Positions 1-8,952 are shown, counted from the first letter of the stretch. The stretch: DNA of 64,000 bases from CAIYUC01 sp963682005 (GCA_963682005.1 OY820914.1:3224001-3288000), one strand, 5' to 3'. Notes: generated by a model not told the origin, from the sequence alone. Numbers and translations: made by a program.

Positions 1-35
1 AGGCTGGCTGTGGATGTGGACCCGCAGTAGTTGCA

Positions 36-65
36 TAGTTGCTTAGGTGTTTAGTTGCTTAGGTG
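36..65. repeat. Two direct copies of a 14-bp motif
   Basis: TAGTTGCTTAGGTG occurs at 36-49 and 52-65, a 16-bp period. It is downstream of the minus-strand tail-fibre gene and is followed by degenerate AGCCTGA-type copies up to the stop. It matches the general habit of this genome of filling intergenic space with short repeats. Confidence 0.6.
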
Positions 66-110
66 ATGCTGGGTTAAGCCTTTAGTAGCCTGAAGCCTGA
101 AACCTGCAGC

Positions 111-2984
111 TTATCTCATTTTCCTCTCAATCTCCTCGATCCTGCGGATAAGATCCTGGTTCTCCTTTTTGAGGGTCTCGATGGTTTGTTGTTGTTCCTG
201 GACCGCTTTGATAAGGGGGACGGTGAATTCGGCATATTTGAGGCTATAGAACCCTTCCTCGTTCTGCGGTTTGTCAACACCACTGAAAACACTGCCCATT
301 TCCTGCAGGATCCTTTCCACATCCTGGGCCAGAAGTCCGGTATAAGTAATACCTTTCTGCCCTTCAGCCGTATAATTGTAGGTTACCGGTTTCAGCTTAA
401 GGATGAAATCCAGGCCGAGGGTGCTGGGTTTAATATTGGTTTTGAGCCGGGCATCTGAGAAGGTCGACCAGCTTACCTGGCCTCCGATGGAAGTTACGCT
501 TGAATTCCCGATCCTGACTTTATTGCTTGCATCAACGATAGCGCTGTTTCCAAGTGCTGTGGCATTGGTCAGGTTGGTGGCTGAAAAGTCGGCATTGTAC
601 CCGAGAACCGTGTTATTGGATCCTGTAGTATTATTCCCGCCGGCACTGGCTCCTATGACAGTATTGTAGCCCCCGGAAGTGTTTGCAGACATTGCGATAT
701 CTCCAACCGCAGTATTGTATCTTCCACTGTTATCCGGGGAATTATTGCTTCCTTTCAGGGCTTCATACCCGACGGCTGTGTTATAGGTTTCTCTCCCTGT
801 CGACCGGTTGTCGGCATAGTACATGGCATACATACCAAGCGCGGTGCTTCTGCTGTTTCCTTCATTGGTATGCAGGGAATAATAGCCCACGGAGGTGTTT
901 TTTGAGCCCGTCGTTGTGTATGTTAAGGAGTGACTGCCAATTCCTGTATTGCTGTTACCTGTTGTGTTCGAATTCAATGAAAACTCCCCGACAGCCGTGT
1001 TATCATCTCCATCGATATTCGAATACAGGGCCATATCACCAATTGCTGTATTGTAATTCCCGGATGTGTTGGAATAGAGGGTATTGGTGCCCAGTCCGGT
1101 ATTCCTGAATGCAGCCCCATTGTTCCTTCCTGACCGGTATCCGATGAAGGTGCTGTTAAGCGCATAATCGTAAGAAGGGTCGTTATACCCGGCACTGTCC
1201 CCGATGATCACAGAGTGTGTAAGGTTTTTGGCTTCGATCCGGGTCCCTGTCATCACCCACCGTTCATCCCCTCCCAGGTCGAACCGGATCCTGTCTTCAT
1301 CCATACCGGCTTCCAGGGTGATTTGAGTATCCTCGTCCGTGTCCATGAGTGCACTGACGGAGGGAGTTGATGTCCAGGCCAGTTTTCCAGCCGTCGTGAG
1401 AATTAGGACCTGTCCCCATGAACCAATGGTAGGCGGCCATGTGTAGGTGATATCGGCGGATTGTGCCTGTGCCTTGAATGCTGTATAGTTGGACCCGCTT
1501 GCCGAAGGTTCTGCAAAACGAAGTTCAGACGCTGCCGATGAGTTTGAAAGCAGGATGTTCCCGTCCTTAACCTCGAATTTCTGGCTCAGGCTGGTGGTCC
1601 CGATACCGATCCTCTTGTTGATGATGTCGCCAAAAAGCAGGTTGGCTGCCCCGATTACAAGTTGATCGCTTCCTGTTGCTGAGGGGGGATCGATATCATA
1701 ACCAATAATGATGTTGCCGCTGCCTGTCGTCACTGCATCACCGGCTTTGCACCCCAGGTAGAGATTGTTTGAGCCTGTGGTATTTGAAGTGCCGGCATCC
1801 CTGCCTATAGCTGTGTTGTTGCTCCCGGCGGAAGTCGGGAAAAGGGCCATGTCGCCTACGGCCGTATTTCCTGTGCCGGTATTGACCGAAACCGGGAAAC
1901 TCCCTTTGAGGGCGCTGTACCCGACAGCTGTATTGTAGGCGAAACTGTTTTCAGAACTGTTGTTGGCCCAGCCCAGGGCGTTTGAACCGACAGCGGTGAT
2001 CCTGCCAAATCCCTGGTTCGTACCTGCCGCATAATACCCGACGGCAACCAGGTCTGACCCGGTGGTTGTTCCGGTCATAGAACGGTATCCGATGCCCGTA
2101 TTCCTTGTTCCGGTGGTACTGGAATTGCCTGAATAATTTCCGATGTATGTGTTATAATGAAGGGAAAGGTTATCTGAGAGACCTGCTTCCTGCCCGATAA
2201 ACAGGGAATTGCCCGAATTCCTGGGTTCCAACCTGGCTCCACTCATGATCCACCTTTCTGTGCCGCCAAGGTCAAAATGAATGATATCCTCATCCGTGAT
2301 TTTTTCTACCATGACTTTTGTATCATTGTCTGCATCCACGATCTGCGAAACCGCATTGTTTTCTGCTGAAGGTTCCCACCGGGCATTTCCGTTGTTCCAT
2401 TTCAGCACATCTCCGTTTGCAGGGGCTGAACTGGAAACATCCCTGCCCTGCATCTTTACAACCGTCAGCGCGCTTGCTCCCGTGGCATCTCCTGTATGCG
2501 ATGCATTGGGAGAAGTATTGGTGATGACCGCTCCTGTGATGTCGATCCCGCTGCCTTCTGTATAAGTTGTACCACCGCTTGCCGCCGTTTTTGCATACAG
2601 CGCAAAGGGCACCGACACAAACTGGCTGGTTCCCATCAGTTGGAAATCAGTGCCACCGGCCGGATCCATTTCCGTTTGAAGATAATATGCATCATCACCC
2701 CACCTGATGGAAGGAAAACTTCCGGAAATGACAGTTCCGGTACCGATTGAAAGTGTCGCAAGGCCAAAATCATTGGTGGTTTTGAGGTGGGATTCACTGT
2801 AAACCACGGTTCCGGATGCGCTGCCTCTCAGTATGCTTACCCGCAAGCGGATCTCCTGGTTCGCGATCAGGTTGCCGTTGTTATCACGGGCAACTGCCTG
2901 GTAATTGATAGCTTCAGGCGTTTGGGCAAAAATGCTTGTAATGCATGCTGTCAGCATCCAAAGAAGGAAACAGATCTTTTTCAT
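111..2984 (-). CDS. Tail-fibre-like surface protein with C-terminal S74 intramolecular chaperone domain
   Basis: This 957-residue exported protein starts with a signal peptide (1-20, ending FAQ) and an N-terminal beta domain common in Bacteroidota (about 22-135). The middle is built of many short NTAVGY/NTAIGD-type repeats like those of trimeric adhesin heads. A larger unit is duplicated: a DLGGxERW-x-M-x-G motif occurs near residues 240 and 570, each opening a new run of repeats. The C-terminus carries the SDARLK motif (Ser843) of the endosialidase chaperone/peptidase S74 family, then a coiled coil (about 923-957). In that family the C-terminal domain helps trimerisation and then cuts itself off. 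The likely role is a trimeric fibre on the cell surface. It is not in a phage cluster, so a prophage origin is not supported. The ATG at 2984 fits the signal peptide. Confidence 0.85.
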   Translation of the reverse strand: MKKICFLLWMLTACITSIFAQTPEAINYQAVARDNNGNLIANQEIRLRVSILRGSASGTVVYSESHLKTTNDFGLATLSIGTGTVISGSFPSIRWGDDAYYLQTEMDPAGGTDFQLMGTSQFVSVPFALYAKTAASGGTTYTEGSGIDITGAVITNTSPNASHTGDATGASALTVVKMQGRDVSSSAPANGDVLKWNNGNARWEPSAENNAVSQIVDADNDTKVMVEKITDEDIIHFDLGGTERWIMSGARLEPRNSGNSLFIGQEAGLSDNLSLHYNTYIGNYSGNSSTTGTRNTGIGYRSMTGTTTGSDLVAVGYYAAGTNQGFGRITAVGSNALGWANNSSENSFAYNTAVGYSALKGSFPVSVNTGTGNTAVGDMALFPTSAGSNNTAIGRDAGTSNTTGSNNLYLGCKAGDAVTTGSGNIIIGYDIDPPSATGSDQLVIGAANLLFGDIINKRIGIGTTSLSQKFEVKDGNILLSNSSAASELRFAEPSASGSNYTAFKAQAQSADITYTWPPTIGSWGQVLILTTAGKLAWTSTPSVSALMDTDEDTQITLEAGMDEDRIRFDLGGDERWVMTGTRIEAKNLTHSVIIGDSAGYNDPSYDYALNSTFIGYRSGRNNGAAFRNTGLGTNTLYSNTSGNYNTAIGDMALYSNIDGDDNTAVGEFSLNSNTTGNSNTGIGSHSLTYTTTGSKNTSVGYYSLHTNEGNSRSTALGMYAMYYADNRSTGRETYNTAVGYEALKGSNNSPDNSGRYNTAVGDIAMSANTSGGYNTVIGASAGGNNTTGSNNTVLGYNADFSATNLTNATALGNSAIVDASNKVRIGNSSVTSIGGQVSWSTFSDARLKTNIKPSTLGLDFILKLKPVTYNYTAEGQKGITYTGLLAQDVERILQEMGSVFSGVDKPQNEEGFYSLKYAEFTVPLIKAVQEQQQTIETLKKENQDLIRRIEEIERKMR

Positions 2985-3019
2985 GGGTCAGATTTTTAAT
3001 GTGAATGATATATCCGTTT

Positions 3020-3027
3020 CAAATATA
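3020..3027 (-). promoter_or_regulatory. Bacteroidota-type -7 element TATATTTG
   Basis: Read on the minus strand this is TATATTTG, a full match to TAnnTTTG, 35 nt upstream of the tail-fibre start codon. The -33 element is not clear. Confidence 0.45.
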
Positions 3028-3068
3028 ATAAGAATGGAAAAAAAAGCAAAAGAAACTTCTATGAATAT

Positions 3069-3148
3069 GAAGTAGCGAAGTAGCGAAGTAGCGAAATAGC
3101 GAAGTAGCGAAATAGCGAAGTAGCGAAGTAGCGAAGTAGCGAAGTAGC
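3069..3148. repeat. Ten-copy 8-bp tandem array GAAGTAGC
   Basis: Ten consecutive 8-bp units, eight GAAGTAGC and two GAAATAGC (3093-3100 and 3109-3116). It lies between the end of divIC and the promoter of the tail-fibre gene. The same unit in opposite orientation forms a 14-copy array at 22906-23017. The reverse strand is open in all frames, which creates spurious RYFATS-type ORFs. Confidence 0.95.
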
Positions 3149-3164
3149 GAAATCTGCAATCGCC

Positions 3165-3217
3165 TGAAGCTTGAAGCTTGAAGCCTGAAGCTTGTCCCGG
3201 CTTTCGCGGGAATGACG
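3165..3217. repeat. CTTCAGGC repeats plus dRS3-like hairpin
   Basis: Read on the minus strand this is CGTCATTCCCGCGAAAGCCGGGA followed in the same direction by several GCTTCAGGC/GCTTCAAGC copies. The hairpin arms are TCCCG (3195-3199) and CGGGA (3207-3211). A close relative of the whole composite is at 8919-8952. The palindrome resembles the ATTCCC-N8-GGGAAT repeat known as dRS3 in Neisseria, but that likeness is by eye only. Confidence 0.6.
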
Positions 3218-3257
3218 GCAATGGAAAGGCCCGCATCCCGCATCCCGCATCAGTCTG

Positions 3258-3584
3258 CTATTTGGCGGAGGTATCCGCCACGATATAGACATCCTCCTTA
3301 TCCCGCCTCATGAGGTATTTCTCACGGGCATATTTTTCAAGGGTGAGGCTGTCGGTCAGGATCTTCTGTGTGAGGGTTGAATCTTTCCGGATCTCTTCTT
3401 TGTAGAACCGCTTTTCCTGCTGAAGATCCTTCAGCTTTTCGTTGTATTTCTTCCGCACAAGGATATTGTTGCTGTCGAAAAAGATCATCCATACAGCAAA
3501 CGCAACGAAAGTCAGGAAATACTTGTTGATGAAGATCTTCCCGATCTTCTTTAGTATGTTTAGAATATGTTGGAACGTGCTCAA
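3258..3584 (-). CDS. Septum formation initiator, FtsB/DivIC family
   Basis: A 108-residue bitopic membrane protein: short cytoplasmic N-terminus, one membrane segment (about 22-38, FLTFVAFAVWMIFF) and a charged coiled coil (about 42-70), followed by a conserved LEKYAREKYLMRRDKEDVYIV block typical of FtsB/DivIC proteins. The family forms a divisome subcomplex with FtsQ/DivIB and FtsL in the periplasm. It is the last gene of a sixA-ppk1-divIC run, only 6 nt after ppk1, so it is probably co-transcribed. Length and layout are normal for the family. Confidence 0.85.
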   Translation of the reverse strand: MSTFQHILNILKKIGKIFINKYFLTFVAFAVWMIFFDSNNILVRKKYNEKLKDLQQEKRFYKEEIRKDSTLTQKILTDSLTLEKYAREKYLMRRDKEDVYIVADTSAK

Positions 3585-3590
3585 GTGTTT

Positions 3591-5645
3591 TTACAATTGC
3601 CTGTTAAAATACTCATAGGTATCCAGCTGGGATTTGATCGGTGCCCCGTTCGTTTTTTTATAGACATTCGGAATGGAAGGCCCGATGATCCTGGCTTTCG
3701 TATTATCACTCAACTGGATATCAAGCATCTTTTTCAATTCCCGCTGGATCGTTTTGTCGTAAACGGGACAAGCCACTTCGATACGGTTGTCAAAATTACG
3801 GATCATCCAGTCGGCGGATGTGATGTAATATTCATTGTTTCCGCCATTGCAGAATACCATGACCCTGGAATGTTCCAGGAATCTCCCGACAATACTGATC
3901 GCCTCGATGTTCTCGCTGAGGCCGGGAACGCCCGGTATCAGTACACAGATGCCGCGTATGATCAGCTTTATTTTAACGCCGGCTTCACTGGCTTTATATA
4001 GTTTTTTTATGATGGTCTCGTCAACAAGGTTGTTCAGCTTGATGATGGCCCAGGAATCTTTTCCTGCTTTTGCATTCTTGATCTCATAGCTTAGCTTTTT
4101 CAGGAAGTAATTCCGCATGAAGAAAGGTGCTACGATAAGCGACTTATATTTGAATGGCCGGAAATTAAGCTCCATCTGGTGAAATGCGTTTGCAACATCG
4201 GAAGTGATCTTCTCATTCGATGTCAGAAGACCATCATCCGCATAAACCCTTGCCGTATCTTCATTAAAGTTGCCTGTGCCGATCAGCGCGTAAAGAACGC
4301 TTTTATTATTCTCTTTTCTCCGGATCAGGATGAGCTTGCTGTGAACCTTGAAACCCGGGATGCCATGGATCACTTTCACCCCTTCTTCCTGGAGACGTTC
4401 CGTCCAGAGGATGTTGGCTTCCTCATCAAAACGCGCCTGGAGTTCCATGAATACCGTCACCGATTTTCCGTTCCTTGCAGCATTGATCAGTGCGTTGATC
4501 ACGCTGGAGTTTTTTGCTGCCCGGTATATCGTCGATTTTATCGAATTGACCTGCGGATCAATGGATGCCTCCCGCAGCAGATCAATGATATATTGAAATG
4601 ACTGGTAAGGATAATGCAGCATGATGTCTTTCTTCCGGATGACCGAGAGAATGCTCTGGCTGGGGGGAAGATCCTTATGAAGTAACGGGGGCAGGGGTTT
4701 ATACTCAAGATCCTTCCGGCCTGTATCGGGGAAGTTCATGAAATCCCTGAAGTTATGATACCGCCCGCCTCCCCGGATCGGATCTTGCTTGCTGATGTTC
4801 AGCTTCTTCATCAGGATTTTTAGCAACGGGGCAGGAATTGATTCATCATAAACGAACCTCACCGCTGAACCTTTTTTTCGTTGCTTGATGCTTTCTGTCA
4901 TGCTCTCCAGGAAACTCTTGGAAACATCATTATCGATATCGATCTCAGCGTCCTTCGTTACTTTAATGGTATAAGCTGTATAATTATCCCATCCGAAAAT
5001 GGAGAAAATTTCAGACAGGCAAAAACGGATCACATCGTCGAGAAGGATGATGAACTTCTTGTTTTCTTCCTGGGGAAGGACCAGGAAACGGGAAATTGTT
5101 TTGGTTGGCAGTTCGATCAGCGCATAATCATTCTTGACGTTGTCATTGTTCTTACTGAGCGTGACCGCGAGGTAGATTGACCGGTCGCGGAGCTGGGAAA
5201 TATCCTTGAGGCTGCTGATCATGATCGGGAACAGGAATACCCGGACTTTTTCATGGAAATACCTGCGAACGAATGCACCTTGCTCTTCAGAAAGTTGCGT
5301 CTCATCAATAATGAAAATATTCTCTTCTGCAAGTTCATTGACAATGTTCTGGTAAATCTGCATGAAATCCTTCTCCTGTGCCTGGACAATGTCATTTATC
5401 TCCTTCAGGACTTTCTTCGGATTGATGGAGGTATCATAAGGGATCCGGTCAACTTTCAGCATCCTGTTAACAGTCGCTACCCTGACCCTGAAAAATTCGT
5501 CACGGTTGTTGGAGAAGATCCCAAGGAATTTAAGCCGCTCGATCAGCGGATTCCTCCTGTCGGCAGCCTCCTGGAGTACCCTGCCGTTAAAATGGAGCCA
5601 GCTGACCTCCCGGTTCAATAACCTTATTTTATCCTTTTTTCCCAT
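3591..5645 (-). CDS. ppk1: Polyphosphate kinase 1
   Basis: PPK1 makes inorganic polyphosphate from the gamma phosphate of ATP. The protein is 684 residues, the usual length. Both active-site histidines are present and fall at the same numbers as in the E. coli enzyme: His435 in FKVHSKLILIRR, the autophosphorylated residue, and His592 in LEHSRVMVF. The PPK core motif SADWMIRNFDNRIEVACPV follows. The N-terminus LLNREVSWLHFNGRVLQEA is the standard family start. It sits 2 nt after sixA and 6 nt before divIC on the same strand, a tight operon. Polyphosphate kinase linked to a histidine phosphatase and to the pst genes 30 kb away suggests active phosphate storage. Confidence 0.97.
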   Translation of the reverse strand: MGKKDKIRLLNREVSWLHFNGRVLQEAADRRNPLIERLKFLGIFSNNRDEFFRVRVATVNRMLKVDRIPYDTSINPKKVLKEINDIVQAQEKDFMQIYQNIVNELAEENIFIIDETQLSEEQGAFVRRYFHEKVRVFLFPIMISSLKDISQLRDRSIYLAVTLSKNNDNVKNDYALIELPTKTISRFLVLPQEENKKFIILLDDVIRFCLSEIFSIFGWDNYTAYTIKVTKDAEIDIDNDVSKSFLESMTESIKQRKKGSAVRFVYDESIPAPLLKILMKKLNISKQDPIRGGGRYHNFRDFMNFPDTGRKDLEYKPLPPLLHKDLPPSQSILSVIRKKDIMLHYPYQSFQYIIDLLREASIDPQVNSIKSTIYRAAKNSSVINALINAARNGKSVTVFMELQARFDEEANILWTERLQEEGVKVIHGIPGFKVHSKLILIRRKENNKSVLYALIGTGNFNEDTARVYADDGLLTSNEKITSDVANAFHQMELNFRPFKYKSLIVAPFFMRNYFLKKLSYEIKNAKAGKDSWAIIKLNNLVDETIIKKLYKASEAGVKIKLIIRGICVLIPGVPGLSENIEAISIVGRFLEHSRVMVFCNGGNNEYYITSADWMIRNFDNRIEVACPVYDKTIQRELKKMLDIQLSDNTKARIIGPSIPNVYKKTNGAPIKSQLDTYEYFNRQL

Positions 5646-5647
5646 CC

Positions 5648-6142
5648 CTATTTCAGCATTTTCGGGTAAAGTACAAATTCCGTCTCATGATCGGTACCGG
5701 AAATCTCTTCCCATTTGCTTGTCATGAAGGTAATGCATGCAACGCCTGAAGTCGGGATCATCTCGATTTCAGGACGTACGAACTGGTTTGCCAGGAGTGT
5801 GATGGTCGGATTGTGGCCGAAGATCATGAGAGATCCTATTTCATTTGGTGTGCCATAAATTATTTCGAGGATCTTTGTATAATAGCCGTCATAAATTTTT
5901 TTCTCAATCACTATTTTATCAGCAGGATAGCCGATCCCGGCCGCCACCAGTTTTGCTGTTTCCAGGGCCCGCACTGCCGGGCTCGATATGATCAGGTCTG
6001 CGGTGATGCCGCGTTTCTCCAGGTAGTGGATGACCTTCTTTGTTCTTTTGATCCCTGTTTCAAGCAGCGGACGATCGAAATCACTCTGTCCGGCTTCTTC
6101 CCAGGAAGATTTTGCATGACGGAAGAAATAGAGCGTTTTCAT
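5648..6142 (-). CDS. sixA: SixA-type phosphohistidine phosphatase
   Basis: A member of the histidine phosphatase superfamily. The N-terminus LYFFRHAKSSW carries the catalytic RH motif and the second histidine is in MIFGHNPTI. SixA enzymes remove phosphate from histidine residues, for example on HPt or PTS proteins. The ATG at 6142 gives 164 residues and puts the RHxKS motif near the start, as in the family; an in-frame start 54 nt upstream would add a tail without conservation. The stop is 2 nt from ppk1, so the two are co-transcribed. The true substrate is unknown. Confidence 0.88.
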   Translation of the reverse strand: MKTLYFFRHAKSSWEEAGQSDFDRPLLETGIKRTKKVIHYLEKRGITADLIISSPAVRALETAKLVAAGIGYPADKIVIEKKIYDGYYTKILEIIYGTPNEIGSLMIFGHNPTITLLANQFVRPEIEMIPTSGVACITFMTSKWEEISGTDHETEFVLYPKMLK

Positions 6143-6180
6143 TACCAAAGAAGTTTTGAATGATTTAATTTCTTTATTGA

Positions 6181-6258
6181 ACCACAATCGGCACAATAGT
6201 ACACATTCGTTTAATTCATCATTGAAAATTCTATTGTGACCAATTGTGCCTATGTGGT
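6181..6258. repeat. Imperfect inverted repeat upstream of sixA
   Basis: ACCACAATCGGCACAAT (6181-6197) is the reverse complement, with one indel and one mismatch, of ATTGTGCCTATGTGGT (6243-6258). It lies between sixA (starting at 6142) and the end of glyA. It could form a stem-loop in transcripts running from glyA to sixA, or be a relic of a small repeat element like the one framing the GxxExxY gene. Confidence 0.55.
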
Positions 6259-6294
6259 GAAAAAGAAGATAGTGCTACAATACAAGGATCAGAA

Positions 6295-7575
6295 TCAATA
6301 AGCAAACAACGGAAATTCCTTCATCCAGTCATTTACTTTTCCTGCCACGCTTTTGATCTTGTTTTCATTTTCAATATCGCTGATCACCTCATCGATGAAA
6401 TCAACGATCAGCGGCATATGCTTCTCTTTCATGCCGCGGGTAGTAACAGCAGGTGTCCCGACACGCAGGCCGGATGTCTGGAATGGTGAACGGCTGTCGA
6501 AGGGAACCATGTTTTTGTTCACGGTAATATCGGCTTTTACCAGGGTGTTTTCAACCTGCTTCCCGGTGATATTGGGGAACTTTTTACGGAGGTCAATGAG
6601 CATCAGATGGTTGTCAGTTCCCCCGGAGATAACATGATATCCCTTGTTGATGAAGGCCTTTGCCATCACTGAAGCATTTTTCTTCACCTGGACAACATAT
6701 TCAAGATATTCATCCGTAAGGTCTTCAAAGAACGAAACGGCTTTCGCTGCGATGACGTGCTCAAGCGGTCCACCCTGGATGCCGGGGAATACTGCTGAAT
6801 CCAGTAAAGCCGACATTGTTTTGATCTCTCCTTTCGGGGTTTTTATACCCCAGGGATTGTCAAAATCCTTACCCATCAGGATCATTCCACCCCTGGGACC
6901 ACGTAATGTCTTATGGGTGGTGGTTGTAATAACATGGCAATGCGGAACCGGGTCATTCAGCAATCCTCGTGCGATCAATCCGGCCGGATGGGCAATGTCG
7001 GCCATGAGAATGGCTCCGACCTTGTCGGCGATCTGTCTCATGCGTTTGTAATCCCAGTCCCTTGAATAAGCGGAAGCTCCGGCAATGATCAATTTTGGTT
7101 TTTCGCGGAGGGCAGTTTCCTCCATTTTATCGTAATTGATGACACCTGTTTCTTCATCAACCTGGTAACCGACCGGCTTGTAGAATATGCCCGAAGAATT
7201 AACCGGTGAGCCATGTGAAAGATGACCGCCATGTGCAAGATCGAGACCCATGAAGGTATCCCCCGGTTTCAGAACCGTCATTAAAACAGCCATGTTTGCC
7301 TGTGCCCCGGAATGCGGTTGAACATTGGCCCAGGTTGCATTGAATAAAAGTTTCGCCCGGTCGATGGCCAATTGTTCTGATTCATCCACAAACTGGCATC
7401 CGCCATAATACCTTCTGCCCGGATAGCCTTCTGCATATTTGTTCGTAAGGCAGGACCCCATTGCTTTTAAAACCTGGTCGCTTACGAAATTTTCAGAGGC
7501 AATCAGTTCAATTCCACTGGTCTGGCGATGAATCTCTTTTTTAATGATCTTGAAAAGTTCAGTATCTTTTTTCAT
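6295..7575 (-). CDS. glyA: Serine hydroxymethyltransferase
   Basis: GlyA interconverts serine and glycine using tetrahydrofolate and is the main source of one-carbon units in the cytoplasm. The 426-residue protein is collinear with the family: IELIASENFVS near 22-32, NKYAEGYPGRRYYGG near 45-59, the PLP-binding lysine Lys222 in TTTTHKTLRGPRGG, and QGGPLEH further on. The ATG at 7575 fits. It is followed by 150 bp carrying an inverted repeat before sixA, so the genes may be transcribed separately. Confidence 0.98.
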   Translation of the reverse strand: MKKDTELFKIIKKEIHRQTSGIELIASENFVSDQVLKAMGSCLTNKYAEGYPGRRYYGGCQFVDESEQLAIDRAKLLFNATWANVQPHSGAQANMAVLMTVLKPGDTFMGLDLAHGGHLSHGSPVNSSGIFYKPVGYQVDEETGVINYDKMEETALREKPKLIIAGASAYSRDWDYKRMRQIADKVGAILMADIAHPAGLIARGLLNDPVPHCHVITTTTHKTLRGPRGGMILMGKDFDNPWGIKTPKGEIKTMSALLDSAVFPGIQGGPLEHVIAAKAVSFFEDLTDEYLEYVVQVKKNASVMAKAFINKGYHVISGGTDNHLMLIDLRKKFPNITGKQVENTLVKADITVNKNMVPFDSRSPFQTSGLRVGTPAVTTRGMKEKHMPLIVDFIDEVISDIENENKIKSVAGKVNDWMKEFPLFAY

Positions 7576-7664
7576 ATAGTTAAAATTTAAGAAAATAGGT
7601 GTCGTTAATTAAACAATCAACAGATTAACAAGCAAAATTAAAACTTAATTTCAAACAATTTCAC

Positions 7665-7672
7665 CAACTTTG
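7665..7672 (+). promoter_or_regulatory. Possible -7 element CAACTTTG
   Basis: It differs from TAnnTTTG at the first position only and ends 26 nt upstream of the ATG at 7699, in the 123-bp divergent space between glyA and the plus-strand gene. No convincing -33 box is visible. Confidence 0.3.
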
Positions 7673-7698
7673 CATGAATATTGGATTTTGAAAACAAA

Positions 7699-8895
7699 AT
7701 GACCCAACCGATTAAAATATACTTCCTTCTTTTATTCTCCATCTTCTATTCTCTGTTCACAGCTCATGCCCAGTTCTCTGCCGGTCCCAATGATACAATA
7801 AATCCCGGTGTTCCGGTAAACCTTACTGCCACTTACGGGCAGATTGGCGTTCCTGTTCAAATTTCCGATGACGGAGTGAAAGGCCCTTTTCCTGTTGGAT
7901 TTGATTTTCGGTTTTTCGGCAATGTCTTTAATCAGTTCTATATTGGTGCGAACGGATGGATAAGCTTTACACCGAATCCAAATTCATCGGGCATTCGTAA
8001 TACATTTGCCGTTCCCAGCGCGGCACCTGCTCACCCGAAAAACGCTATCCTCGGTCCCTGGCAGGATTTCTCACCTGCAATGAATGATACATCTTTCACG
8101 GTTTATTATCTTACAATGGGGGATTCACCCGACAGGGTAATGGTTGTCATGTGGTGCCAGGTCCCGATGTTTTCGCAGAGCCCGATCGAATGCAATGATT
8201 CTGTTTCAACATTCCAGATCATTCTGCATGAGAATTCAAATATAGTTGAAAGCCAGATTTTTAAAAAGGCTTCCTGTCCTGTGACCAATGGCAATAAGGC
8301 AACTCTTGGACTCCAGAACAGTACAGGGTCAATCGGGTATGCTGTGCCGGGGTATAATGCAACTTCATGGGCTGCAGACCGTGAGGGCTGGACTTTCACT
8401 CCGACAACGGTTGACACCTTTGAAATTGCCCAGAAACCTTACCACCTTCAGCCACTTGAACCTGCTGATAAAGTCATTTATACCTGGTACAAAGGAACCG
8501 AACTGATCGGCACCGGTCAGGGTATTACCGTATCACCTGCCGTTACCACAGATTATATTGCAAAACTGAATTTATGTGACGGGGAGGAGTTTATTGACAC
8601 GGTCACGGTATTTGTAATTCCCTTCATCCCCAATGCATTTACACCGAATGGCGACGGCTTGAACGACCATTTCAGGATCATCGGGATACTGCCCGAGAAC
8701 ATCACAAAATTCAATCTTCAGATATTTAACCGCTGGGGGCAGGTTGTCTTTACTTCATCCAATATTCTTAATGACTGGGATGGAACATTGAAAGGAGAGT
8801 TGTGTCCTGAAGGTGTCTATCCCTGGATCATGTATTACGAAGACGGGAAGAAGATCAAGGTAACGAATAAGGGGATTGTGACATTGGTCAGATGA
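7699..8895 (+). CDS. Secreted protein with gliding-motility-associated C-terminal (CHU_C) sorting domain
   Basis: A 398-residue exported protein. It has a signal peptide (KIYFLLLFSIFYSLFTAHAQ), a body rich in beta structure, and a C-terminal block beginning IPNAFTPNGDGLNDHFRI and continuing NRWGQVVFTSS and DWDGTLKGELCPEGVYPW. That block is the gliding-motility-associated/CHU_C domain, which serves as a type B sorting signal for the type IX secretion system. The protein should be moved to the cell surface or released. ATG 7699 is preferred to the in-frame TTG at 7681 because it starts the signal peptide cleanly. The body was not assigned to an enzyme family. Confidence 0.85.
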   Translation: MTQPIKIYFLLLFSIFYSLFTAHAQFSAGPNDTINPGVPVNLTATYGQIGVPVQISDDGVKGPFPVGFDFRFFGNVFNQFYIGANGWISFTPNPNSSGIRNTFAVPSAAPAHPKNAILGPWQDFSPAMNDTSFTVYYLTMGDSPDRVMVVMWCQVPMFSQSPIECNDSVSTFQIILHENSNIVESQIFKKASCPVTNGNKATLGLQNSTGSIGYAVPGYNATSWAADREGWTFTPTTVDTFEIAQKPYHLQPLEPADKVIYTWYKGTELIGTGQGITVSPAVTTDYIAKLNLCDGEEFIDTVTVFVIPFIPNAFTPNGDGLNDHFRIIGILPENITKFNLQIFNRWGQVVFTSSNILNDWDGTLKGELCPEGVYPWIMYYEDGKKIKVTNKGIVTLVR

Positions 8896-8918
8896 AGGCT
8901 TCAGGCTTTTATCCAACG

Positions 8919-8952
8919 TCATTCCCGCGAAAGCGGGAACAGGCTTCAGGCT
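8919..8952. repeat. dRS3-like hairpin with CTTCAGGC tail
   Basis: TTCCCGC (8922-8928), GAAA loop, GCGGGAA (8933-8939) is a perfect 7-bp stem. The flanks CGTCA on the left and CAGGCTTCAGGCT on the right repeat the composite seen at 3165-3217 in reverse. It follows the stop of the CHU_C gene and could also act as a terminator hairpin, though no T-run follows. Confidence 0.7.

Noticed and set aside
683..1108. Antisense ORF of 141 codons in the tail-fibre gene
   Set aside because: Shadow of repeated coding sequence on the other strand; cysteine- and histidine-rich composition is not that of a real protein here.
111..2984. Prophage tail region
   Set aside because: The S74 fibre protein has a signal peptide and no phage structural, lysis or integrase gene lies nearby.
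2988..3292. Overlapping minus-strand ORFs with RYFATSLL repeats
   Set aside because: They are produced by the GAAGTAGC array, whose reverse strand has no stops; they run past the repeats only by chance.
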